From a virus: a DNA stretch of 31,964 nucleotides. A program made the translations under genes and the position numbers. The notes beneath the pieces were generated by a model. It did no database searches. It was not told where the DNA came from and saw only the letters and a program-made list of their open reading frames with translations. The stretch spans positions 1 through 31,964 of IMG/VR virus record IMGVR_UViG_3300037485_002045; one strand, 5' to 3'. This document shows, piece after piece, positions 21,667 to 28,444 of this stretch. Every line of letters starts with the position of its first letter. The first letter of the stretch is position 1.

Positions 21667-23965
21667 CTTCCTGTGCGCCGCGCTCAACAAGCACAACGGC
21701 GCGCTGGACTCCAGCCTGACCGGTACCGGCAAGACGGTCGTGGCGTGCGCGGTGGCGCGGCAGATGAAGGTACCGGTTGCGGTCATCTGTCCGAAGATCG
21801 TTATGCCCCACTGGCGGCGTGAGCTTGCCGAGTTCGGCATCGAGCCTGTCTTTGTTCTCAACTACGAGAAGCTCAAACGCGGAACAGAGCATCTGGTTAA
21901 GGTTACCAAGAAGATGTTCCGCTGGCAGCTACCGGCGGACACGCTGCTGATATTTGACGAGGTACACAACTGTTTGCCAGAAGGCACCCGAGTGGCCACC
22001 CCGACAGGGCATACTCCTATTGAGCTTCTTAAGGTAGGTGATTTTGTGGAAACGCCAGCCGGACCGAGGCGAGTAACCGGTCATGTATTCACAGGATCAA
22101 AATCTTTTTGCATTGTGCACCATCAAGGTGGCGTAATAGTCTCTTCGCATGACCACAAAATACTCACCCAAGAAGGATGGACCGAAGCGGTTCAAATCAC
22201 CGAACGGCACTGTTTGGTCTTGCCAGATGTGCGGGATTCCGGTCTGCAACAAGAACTCGAAGATGTGCCGACCCTGCGCACACCAAAGCCGTCGGGTGCT
22301 AGCAAAGAAGACCTGCGAATGGTGCGGGGAGGACTATTTCAGGACTCCCTCCAAATTGGCGACGACCTCGTGCTGCTCACGGAGTTGCGCACAGAGTCTT
22401 CGTGGGTCGACGCTGACTTCCGAAGAACGTCAACAGCGTCGAGACATAATGAGTCATACGCTGCGTACGCACCCGAGCTGGACGCAAAGATGGGAGGATA
22501 TGAGAGGGGAGGGGAACCCTATGAAGTCTCAGGAAGTTCGGGAGAAGGTATCGGCAGCTCTAAGGGGAGTTCCGCGCGAGCACCTGAACGGCGGGAATGG
22601 TACGGGGTTAACCAAGCCTCAGCGCCTTTTGATGGAAGCCTTACCGCAGGAGTGGACCCCAGAGTATGTAGTATGGGGGAGGGGGGCCGTGAAGGTGTGG
22701 CCGTTGATGATCGTAGACTTAGCTATCCAAGAGAGGAAGTGGGCTATAGAAGTGGACGGGGCATCCCACAACTCGATAAAAGTGCGGGAGAGGGATTCTC
22801 GGAAGGATCAATTACTGGCAGATGCTGGGTGGAGCGTATTTCGGGTGACGAACAAAAAGATATTGGAGGATCTAGACCAAGCCCTCTTAGATATTCAAAA
22901 GTTCTTCGAGTCGAAATAAGTGAAGACATGCTCCCGTGCTACGATATATCGGTCGATGAAGTACCTTGCTTCTTTGCCGAAGGCGTACTAGTGCATAATT
23001 GCAAAGGGGCATGGACACAAAATGCCCAGATGCTCATCGCCGCAAAGCAGGCCGGTCTCAAGTGCCTGTTGCTCTCCGCCACTGCCTGCCAAGACCCGAC
23101 GGAGATGCGGGCTATCGGTTACGTGTTAGGCCTACACAATCTCAACCGACCGGACGCCGACAGGCAGAGCTGGTTCGGTTGGATGATGAAGTTAGGCTGC
23201 AAGAAAGATCCTTGGAACAACTGGAAGGCAGGCCCGCTGTCGCGCTTGAAGGAACTCAACGCGCAGATGTACAAACAGAACGCCGTCAAGCTGACACCGG
23301 CTGACTTGCCGTCCGCGTTCGCCGACAACCACATCATCACCGAACCGTTGGAGTTCGGATCGCTAAAGGACATCGCCGCTTTCTACAAGACCCACGGCGT
23401 GACTCCGGAAATCATCGAGGCCGCGATGGAAGGCATGTCGCCGGAGCCCCATATCCTCGTTGAGATCCTCCGCGCACGCCAACTCGCCGAGGCGGCGAAG
23501 GTGCCGGATATCGCGAACATGATACAGGATGCGTGTGCCGAAGGCTACAGCGTGGTCGTGTTCGTGAACTTCATCGACACCGTAAAGGCGCTGCACGCCA
23601 GCTTTCCGGACGCGTCTATCATCGTCGGCGGCCAGAACGCGGACAACCGTGAGGAGCATGTCCAACGGTTCCAACGCAACGAGACGAACGTCATCATTGC
23701 CAACATCGCCGCCGGAGGAGTCGGCGTTAGCCTGCACGATACTGACGGTTCGTACCCTCGGATGAGCCTGATTTCCCCGACTTTCAACGTCAAAGACTAC
23801 ATTCAGACGTTAGGCCGCATCCACCGCAACGGGGCCAAAAGCCCTGCTACACAAAGGATTCTGGTCGCGTCTAACACCATCGAGGAAAAAATAATCGCTG
23901 CCCTTGAAAAAAAACGCTTGTCAATGGACACGCTTCACGCGCAGTCTCCTGCAGCTAACAGTTAA
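21629..23965 (+). CDS. SNF2-type superfamily 2 helicase containing an intein
   Basis: A 778-residue precursor; removing the 343-residue intein leaves a 435-residue helicase. Motif I LTGTGKTVVA (~residue 31), a SNF2-like VICPKIVMPHWRREL, motif II DEVH (~110-113), then in the C-terminal half motif III-like LLLSATA, motif V NVIIANIAAGGVGVSL and motif VI QTLGRIHRNG. It should be an ATP-driven DNA translocase in phage replication or recombination. The intein is inserted directly after DEVHN, at the Walker B site. ATG 21629 is preceded by AATAAATAACA, with no SD. A RecB-like nuclease gene follows 12 bases after the stop, so the two may act together in recombination. Confidence 0.9.
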   Translation: MKTLFPKQQESVDFLCAALNKHNGALDSSLTGTGKTVVACAVARQMKVPVAVICPKIVMPHWRRELAEFGIEPVFVLNYEKLKRGTEHLVKVTKKMFRWQLPADTLLIFDEVHNCLPEGTRVATPTGHTPIELLKVGDFVETPAGPRRVTGHVFTGSKSFCIVHHQGGVIVSSHDHKILTQEGWTEAVQITERHCLVLPDVRDSGLQQELEDVPTLRTPKPSGASKEDLRMVRGGLFQDSLQIGDDLVLLTELRTESSWVDADFRRTSTASRHNESYAAYAPELDAKMGGYERGGEPYEVSGSSGEGIGSSKGSSARAPERREWYGVNQASAPFDGSLTAGVDPRVCSMGEGGREGVAVDDRRLSYPREEVGYRSGRGIPQLDKSAGEGFSEGSITGRCWVERISGDEQKDIGGSRPSPLRYSKVLRVEISEDMLPCYDISVDEVPCFFAEGVLVHNCKGAWTQNAQMLIAAKQAGLKCLLLSATACQDPTEMRAIGYVLGLHNLNRPDADRQSWFGWMMKLGCKKDPWNNWKAGPLSRLKELNAQMYKQNAVKLTPADLPSAFADNHIITEPLEFGSLKDIAAFYKTHGVTPEIIEAAMEGMSPEPHILVEILRARQLAEAAKVPDIANMIQDACAEGYSVVVFVNFIDTVKALHASFPDASIIVGGQNADNREEHVQRFQRNETNVIIANIAAGGVGVSLHDTDGSYPRMSLISPTFNVKDYIQTLGRIHRNGAKSPATQRILVASNTIEEKIIAALEKKRLSMDTLHAQSPAANS
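21971..22999 (+). mobile_element. Intein in the helicase (343 aa), carrying a nested endonuclease gene
   Basis: Residues 115-457 of the precursor. Block A is CLPEGTRVATPTGH with Cys1; block B is SSHDHKILTQEGW; block F and G are CYDISVDEVPCFF and EGVLVHN, followed by Cys+1. Cys1, a block B histidine, penultimate His and terminal Asn are all present, so splicing should work as in class 1 inteins. Between blocks B and F the intein frame gives a long hydrophilic Gly/Arg/Ser-rich stretch with no LAGLIDADG or HNH motif. In the +1 frame over the same bases lies a complete homing endonuclease (22149-22919). Insertion next to the DEVH box makes clean loss difficult. Confidence 0.9.
22149..22919 (+). 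CDS. Nested Vsr-like (EDxHD-type) homing endonuclease in +1 frame of the intein
   Basis: 256 residues read from ATG 22149, which overlaps the first His codon of intein block B, to TAA 22917-22919 just before block F. Tandem stops TAA TAG (22134-22139) precede it in this frame, so it needs its own initiation. Domains: two zinc-knuckle regions (CQMCGIPVC..CRPC and CEWCGEDYF..CCSRSC); a NUMOD3-like stretch (GEGNPMKSQEVREKVSAAL); and a Vsr/DUF559-like nuclease with TKPQRLLMEAL, MIVDLAI, AIEVDGASH, RKDQLL and GWSVFRVTNKK. The acidic and His residues fit the EDxHD homing nuclease family. It probably cuts intein-less helicase alleles to drive intein spread. My rough estimate for 257 stop-free codons in a random frame is about 5 in a million, so both frames are under constraint. 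Confidence 0.88.
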   Translation: MTTKYSPKKDGPKRFKSPNGTVWSCQMCGIPVCNKNSKMCRPCAHQSRRVLAKKTCEWCGEDYFRTPSKLATTSCCSRSCAQSLRGSTLTSEERQQRRDIMSHTLRTHPSWTQRWEDMRGEGNPMKSQEVREKVSAALRGVPREHLNGGNGTGLTKPQRLLMEALPQEWTPEYVVWGRGAVKVWPLMIVDLAIQERKWAIEVDGASHNSIKVRERDSRKDQLLADAGWSVFRVTNKKILEDLDQALLDIQKFFESK

Positions 23966-23977
23966 TCAACAGAAACG

Positions 23978-25111
23978 ATGAACAACGAAACCGCAGAAGA
24001 GAGGCCACATGCCGAGTTCTCCCCGTCCGGCATCAAGTACCTGAGCAAGTGCTCCGGCTTCAAGGGCCGCGACGGAACTTCCGAGGCTGCCGAGAAGGGC
24101 AACCGCATCCACGCGGCGCTCGAGACCGGAGACATCTCCGCGCTACAGAGCGAGGAGGAGGTCAGCATCCATGACCGCTGCAAGGCTGACCTTGACGCGG
24201 AACTTATGCAGCTTTTGGAGAACACCGGAGTGGAGCCTATCATCCACATGGAAGAGCGCCTTCAGATTCAGCTCGACCATACCCGCACCTTCGGTACTGC
24301 CGACGTCGTAGCTGTTTCCGGTAACTCCTGTTTGTTGTTAGACTTCAAGACCGGCGTGTCGAAGATCGACTGCCCGCCGCAGAACTTTCAGGCAACGGCC
24401 TACGCTATCGGAGTCTTCCAGAAGTTTCCGGAAGTCGACGTCATCAAAGCGGTCTTCAGCATTCCGGTGCGCGGCGAACTTCTTTCCGGATTCTACAACC
24501 GCAGCGAGCTGGCGACCTACACCGCTGAACTCTCACAGATCATCTGCCGCGCTGAGCGTGTCCGGCCACTCTGGTACACCGGCGAGCAGGACATTGATAA
24601 CCTCAATCCTAGCACCGACTGCCGCTTCTGCATGTTCGAGGATCGCTGTCCGGCATTGGGCGCGGTCGCCATCGACGTCGCTACCCGCTATAAGCCTGAG
24701 CTGCTGCCGGACGGGCCTATCCATTCGAGCGACATTGAAGATCCGGCTACGCTCGAGAAGCTCTACGTCGTCGCCAAGATCGTCGAGGAGTGGGCCAGCG
24801 GCATCAAGCACAAGGCAGTGCGTCTTGCAATGGAAGGCACTGAGTTTGAAACCCTCCGGCTGCGCTCGATGGGTTCCCTCAAGAAGACCGAGGACAAGAA
24901 CAGCCTCGCGCAACTTGCAATGCAGCACGGCCTTACGCTGCAGGACGTCATCGAGGCAGCTGACCTGACGGTTACGCAGCTCTCCAAAGCGATCCACGAC
25001 CGCGCGCCGAAAGGCAAGAAGACTCATGAGGTCGAATCATTCGAGTCGTCCGCCGTCGACTTGGGCATCGTCACTATCGGCAACAAGCGTTTCACGCTAA
25101 CCGCCAACTGA
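23978..25111 (+). CDS. RecB/Cas4-like PD-(D/E)XK nuclease (DUF2800-like)
   Basis: 377 residues. SPSGIKYLSKCSGFKG, EKGNRIHAALE, then the nuclease core GTADVVAV...LLLDFKTG (Asp and Asp-Phe-Lys) and the QATAYAIGVF motif typical of RecB-family nucleases. A C-x2-C-x5-C cluster (CRFCMFEDRC), together with an upstream Cys in KCSGF, fits the iron-sulfur site of Cas4/AddB-type enzymes. Likely a DNA end-processing exonuclease in phage recombination, acting near the SNF2 helicase. ATG 23978 lies 12 bases after the helicase stop, with the A-rich CAACAGAAACG leader and no SD. A long antisense frame here is a shadow. Confidence 0.87.
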   Translation: MNNETAEERPHAEFSPSGIKYLSKCSGFKGRDGTSEAAEKGNRIHAALETGDISALQSEEEVSIHDRCKADLDAELMQLLENTGVEPIIHMEERLQIQLDHTRTFGTADVVAVSGNSCLLLDFKTGVSKIDCPPQNFQATAYAIGVFQKFPEVDVIKAVFSIPVRGELLSGFYNRSELATYTAELSQIICRAERVRPLWYTGEQDIDNLNPSTDCRFCMFEDRCPALGAVAIDVATRYKPELLPDGPIHSSDIEDPATLEKLYVVAKIVEEWASGIKHKAVRLAMEGTEFETLRLRSMGSLKKTEDKNSLAQLAMQHGLTLQDVIEAADLTVTQLSKAIHDRAPKGKKTHEVESFESSAVDLGIVTIGNKRFTLTAN

Positions 25112-25208
25112 ACAATCTCTGCTTAACAATAAGCAAGAAGGGCAAACGGATCTAGTCCTTCCTAAGGCGCAAGCCAAAGATCCAAATCGCTAACCTGAAA
25201 TCCGAAGT

Positions 25209-25862
25209 ATGAGCAAAGCAACAGTACCCGCAGTAGCCGAATCCCACGAACTTGCCCCACAGCGGCAGGATTCCGGATTCTCCATGTCCGACATTGAGAT
25301 CCCCAAGCTCAACGTCATCCAGAAAATGTCGCAGATCGACGGGCCTGTCGGCTCGGTGGTCATCGACAAGGATGCCGTCCTGCTTGAGGCCGAAGCCAAG
25401 ATTCCGGTCATCGTAATCGCGGCGAAGAAGCGCTTCAAGGAAGACGTTCTGTTCGGCAGCGATACGATTCCTCGTATCGTCAGCACTCAAGCGGAGGCCG
25501 ACGTCCTTGCTGAAGAGAGCGAGTACGGCATCATGGAGTTCGCCGAAATCGTCCTGCTGATCCCCCAGCCAGCCGGAGCCGACGACGAGTTGTTCCCGTA
25601 TCCAATCGGCGACAACAACTACCAGATCGCACGCATCACGGTGCAGAAGGACGCGTACCGCCTGACCTACAAGCGCTTGTTCACGTTCCAGACGTTCAAT
25701 CCGGACGTCAACCTTGCTGCCCGCCTGTGGCAGTTCGGAACGGAGCTTATGAGCAATGGCAAGTATAGCTGGTACGTGCCGACGCTGAGCATCACGAAGG
25801 ACGAAGCTTCCCCTGAAGCTCTCGCCTTTGCCGCCCGCCTTGGAAACGGAGGTGGCAAGTGA
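25209..25862 (+). CDS. Conserved phage replication-module protein, possibly ssDNA-binding
   Basis: 217 residues. A flexible N-terminus (~25 residues) precedes IEIPKLNVIQKMSQIDGPVG and VVIDKDAVLLEAE, then KIPVIVIAAKKRFKED and a C-terminal acidic/aromatic domain (YRLTYKRLFTFQTFNPD). From memory, this pattern occurs in proteins next to RecB-like nucleases and polymerases in many phages, where a single-strand DNA-binding role has been suggested. The beta-rich sequence fits an OB-type fold but no catalytic residues are seen. The stop overlaps the next start (GTGA). Confidence 0.6.
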   Translation: MSKATVPAVAESHELAPQRQDSGFSMSDIEIPKLNVIQKMSQIDGPVGSVVIDKDAVLLEAEAKIPVIVIAAKKRFKEDVLFGSDTIPRIVSTQAEADVLAEESEYGIMEFAEIVLLIPQPAGADDELFPYPIGDNNYQIARITVQKDAYRLTYKRLFTFQTFNPDVNLAARLWQFGTELMSNGKYSWYVPTLSITKDEASPEALAFAARLGNGGGK

Positions 25863-26110
25863 GTCTCGCTGCAGTTATCGACCGTCCGGAGCGTGTGCTC
25901 GGAATCCTTAGCACCCAAGCAAAGGAACTCGCTGATGTGATCGCCAACATCGACCAGACCATCATTGAGCACAATGAGGCCGCCGGTCACCTGACGACGC
26001 AGAAGCTCGGTCTCATGTTGGTGGCTCAGGCCATCGAGAACGACATGGATCGTATTCGCAGCAAGCCAGTTCCGGAAGAGGAGCAGCTTGAGCTGAAGTT
26101 CGACGCCTAA
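25859..26110 (+). CDS. Small coiled-coil protein (83 aa)
   Basis: GTG 25859 overlaps the preceding TGA by four bases. The product is almost entirely helical (VLGILSTQAKELADVIANI, LMLVAQAIENDMDRI) with an acidic end containing ELKF. No family recognised. Being coupled to the preceding gene, it is likely a partner of that protein. An intrinsic terminator follows at 26123-26169. Confidence 0.6.
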   Translation: MSLAAVIDRPERVLGILSTQAKELADVIANIDQTIIEHNEAAGHLTTQKLGLMLVAQAIENDMDRIRSKPVPEEEQLELKFDA

Positions 26111-26122
26111 TTAGGCAACCCC

Positions 26123-26169
26123 ACCCTGCTCGCCGGTTTTTGTATCGGGCTGGCGAGCAGGGTTCTTTT
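26123..26169 (+). terminator. Intrinsic terminator / attenuator before the polymerase gene
   Basis: ACCCTGCTCGCC (26123-26134) and GGCGAGCAGGGT (26152-26163) form a perfect 12-bp GC-rich stem with a 17-base loop, followed by TTCTTTT. It lies between the coiled-coil gene and the polymerase start at 26193, so it would reduce read-through into the polymerase and primase genes unless antitermination or a further promoter is used. Confidence 0.85.
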
Positions 26170-26192
26170 ACGCCCAAAATAAAATCTGAACC

Positions 26193-28433
26193 ATGATTAC
26201 CTACGCTTTAGACTTTGAATCCTATTACGATGACGAGTGCTCGATTACGACCGCAGGCCCGCGCGGCTACTTCTCGCATCCTTCCTTTGACGCCTACATG
26301 GTGACCGTCGTCGGCGATGACGGGTTTGTCTACGCCGGACATCCAAAAAATTTCAACTGGCCGATGCTGGCCGGACACCGCGTGCTGATGCACAACGCAT
26401 CCTTTGACGAGAGCCTCTACCTGTACGGCGTCGAAGCCGGATGGTATCCTAAAGTCGAGTTCGGAGAAGTGCATTGCACCGCCGACATGTGCGCCGCCCT
26501 CGGCAAGCCGCGCAGCCTGAAGAACGCAACCGCTGAAGTGTTCGGCCTCGAGGTTCTCAAGACCACGCGGGACAACATGAAAGGCAAGCGTTGGGAGTCG
26601 ATGTCGGAAGAGTTCCGCAAGGAGGTCACCGAATACGCGATCAAGGACTCCGAGCTTTGCTTGCGCCTCTGGCAGGAGCTCTCCGACGGCTGGTCGGACT
26701 TCGAGCGAGCAGTCAGCGCGACGAACCGCCGGATCGGCCAGCGTGGCGTCCCGATGGATCAGAACCTGCTGCACAACAATTTGGGCAAGATCAAGAAAGC
26801 CCTTTACGACGCGGAGCAGGCCATCCCTTGGATTGGCGAGTATACTCCACTCTCGCGCAAAGCGTTCAACGCGCAGTGCCGCAAGGAAGGCATCACGCCT
26901 CCGGTGTCTCTTGCTCAGGACAGTGAGGAGGCCGACAAGTGGTTCGCCGAGCACCAGAAGGCCTGCCCGTGGGCTCGCGCGGTGCAGAGCTACCGCCGGA
27001 TCAATGCCTTCATGCGCAAGCTCGAGTCCTTTGCGGCAGGAACAATGCCGGACGGTCGCTTCTACGGCGGCTTCATGTACTTCGGAGCCAACCCTACCGG
27101 TCGCTTTAGTGGCAGCGGCGGCAACCTGAACCTGCAGAACCTTCCGCGCGGCGAGATGTTCGGCGTGGACTTCCGCAGCATGATCCGACCGAAGGACGGC
27201 TACAAGCTCATCATTGCCGACTTGTCGCAGATCGAAGTGCGCACGCTGTGCTGGTGGGCACAGGACAAGGAAGCCCTCGAGGAGATACGCAAGTCGCCGG
27301 ATATCTATCATGCGTTCGGCGTGCTGCTCGGCTTGCACGATCCGGCCAACGGCCCGCTCAAAGAGTATAGCTCCGACCTCCGGTCACAGGTAAAGATGCT
27401 GACCTTAGGCTGCGGGTTCGCGATGGGGCCTAATGGCTTTGCCGCGAAGGAGGGCATACCTCTCGAGGAGGCCGAGCGCAACGTCGGCCTGTACCGGCGG
27501 AGGATGAAGAAGATTGTGAAGTTGTGGTCGAAGCTCGACGAGGACTGCCGCATGGCCCACGCGCTTGAGCAGCCTCTGACAGTCACGCTGCCGTCCGGCA
27601 GGACAATGGACTACGGCATGCTTAAGCGGATGCGTAACCGGCACGGCTATTTCGAGTACATCGGCAAGATGGTGCGCAACGGAGCCCGCCGCGACTTCCG
27701 CATATGGAAAGGCCTACAAGCTGAAAACTGCTTGGCCGGAGATACCCTTGTATTATCCGACTCCGGATGGAAGCCTATTGTAGCTGTCACTGAGTCGGAC
27801 AAGCTGTGGGACGGGGAAGAGTGGGTATCCCATAGGGGCCTTATCAGCAATGGTCTCCAGCCCGTCATCGAGTGCCACGGAGTTATCTGCACTCCGGATC
27901 ACGAGTTCCTAGACGGCGGGGAGTGGAAATTAGCCCAACAATTAGCCTGTCAGAATCTTTCTGGTAAGGTCTTATTGCCGAATGGAACCCTCAAAGATTG
28001 CGGGGGACATACTGGATCTAGCTCAGTCGAACGGGGTAAAAGATTCAACTCTGAGGTACCGCATAGCCTCAGGATGGCCGATAGGGCTAGCCGCGACAAT
28101 TCCTGCGAACGCCGCGAACCGGTATACGACATTAGGGATTGTGGAAAAAGGAGCCGGTTCGTAGTTATGGGGCATGCCGGTGAGATCCTTATCGCCCACA
28201 ACTGCTCCCAAGCCCTAGCCAGAGACATCTTCGCCGACATTATGGTGCGCGTAGAGGATGCCGGATACCGGATCGTTATGCACGTGCACGATGAACTCAT
28301 CGTCGAGGTCGCGGAGGATGCGGCCGAAAAGGCGCTCACCGACATTCAACGAATCATGGCCACGCCTCCGGAATGGATTCCGGATATCCCCCTATCGAGC
28401 GACGCCCACATCGAAGACTACTATTCTAAATAA
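26193..28433 (+). CDS. polA: Family A DNA polymerase with 3'-5' exonuclease and intein
   Basis: A 746-residue precursor; 588 after removal of the 158-residue intein. The proofreading exonuclease is intact: LDFESYY (Asp-x-Glu), HNASFDESLY and YAIKDSELCLRLW. Polymerase motif A is ADLSQIEVR; motif B is RSQVKMLTLGCGFAMG; motif C is HVHDELIVEV after the intein. Aligning motif B with E. coli Pol I puts Leu at the position of Phe762, a variant linked in viral metagenomic studies to a temperate or slow-replicating lifestyle. The intein lies between QAEN and CSQALARD, between motifs B and C. It should replicate the phage genome with the downstream primase-helicase. There is no SD before ATG 26193. Confidence 0.92.
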   Translation: MITYALDFESYYDDECSITTAGPRGYFSHPSFDAYMVTVVGDDGFVYAGHPKNFNWPMLAGHRVLMHNASFDESLYLYGVEAGWYPKVEFGEVHCTADMCAALGKPRSLKNATAEVFGLEVLKTTRDNMKGKRWESMSEEFRKEVTEYAIKDSELCLRLWQELSDGWSDFERAVSATNRRIGQRGVPMDQNLLHNNLGKIKKALYDAEQAIPWIGEYTPLSRKAFNAQCRKEGITPPVSLAQDSEEADKWFAEHQKACPWARAVQSYRRINAFMRKLESFAAGTMPDGRFYGGFMYFGANPTGRFSGSGGNLNLQNLPRGEMFGVDFRSMIRPKDGYKLIIADLSQIEVRTLCWWAQDKEALEEIRKSPDIYHAFGVLLGLHDPANGPLKEYSSDLRSQVKMLTLGCGFAMGPNGFAAKEGIPLEEAERNVGLYRRRMKKIVKLWSKLDEDCRMAHALEQPLTVTLPSGRTMDYGMLKRMRNRHGYFEYIGKMVRNGARRDFRIWKGLQAENCLAGDTLVLSDSGWKPIVAVTESDKLWDGEEWVSHRGLISNGLQPVIECHGVICTPDHEFLDGGEWKLAQQLACQNLSGKVLLPNGTLKDCGGHTGSSSVERGKRFNSEVPHSLRMADRASRDNSCERREPVYDIRDCGKRSRFVVMGHAGEILIAHNCSQALARDIFADIMVRVEDAGYRIVMHVHDELIVEVAEDAAEKALTDIQRIMATPPEWIPDIPLSSDAHIEDYYSK
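27729..28202 (+). mobile_element. Mini-intein in the DNA polymerase (158 aa)
   Basis: Precursor residues 513-670. It begins CLAGDTLVLSDSGWKPI (block A, Cys1), has block B as CTPDHEFLDGGEW (TxDH), and ends PVYDIRDCGKRSRFVV (block F), then EILIAHN followed by Cys+1. All class 1 splicing residues are present. There is no in-frame endonuclease. A second frame, +1 relative to it, encodes a 60-residue helix-turn-helix protein (27982-28164). Confidence 0.9.
27982..28164 (+). CDS. Nested 60-aa HTH protein in the +1 frame of the polymerase intein
   Basis: ATG 27982 to TAG 28162-28164, lying between intein block B and the end of block F. It includes LAQSNGVKDSTLRYRIASGW then PIGLAATIPANAANR. I recognise this as the helix-turn-helix that accompanies phage homing endonucleases (pattern: hydrophobic-x-NG-x-x-STLR-x-RI-x-x-GW, then a Pro-containing end). 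No nuclease domain is attached, so it is either a decayed endonuclease remnant or a stand-alone DNA-binding protein. Sixty open codons alone could arise by chance (about 5% by rough estimate), so the call rests on sequence resemblance and on sharing the register of the helicase-intein nested gene. Confidence 0.6.
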   Translation: MEPSKIAGDILDLAQSNGVKDSTLRYRIASGWPIGLAATIPANAANRYTTLGIVEKGAGS

Positions 28434-28444
28434 GACCTGCCTCT

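Noticed and set aside
22744-22929. - strand frame in the intein region as a third coding layer
   Set aside because: Short, without motif, and within the range expected by chance; only the +1 frame carries recognisable domains.
26208-27338. 376-codon - strand frame over the polymerase
   Set aside because: The polymerase exonuclease and motif A are unmistakable on the + strand.
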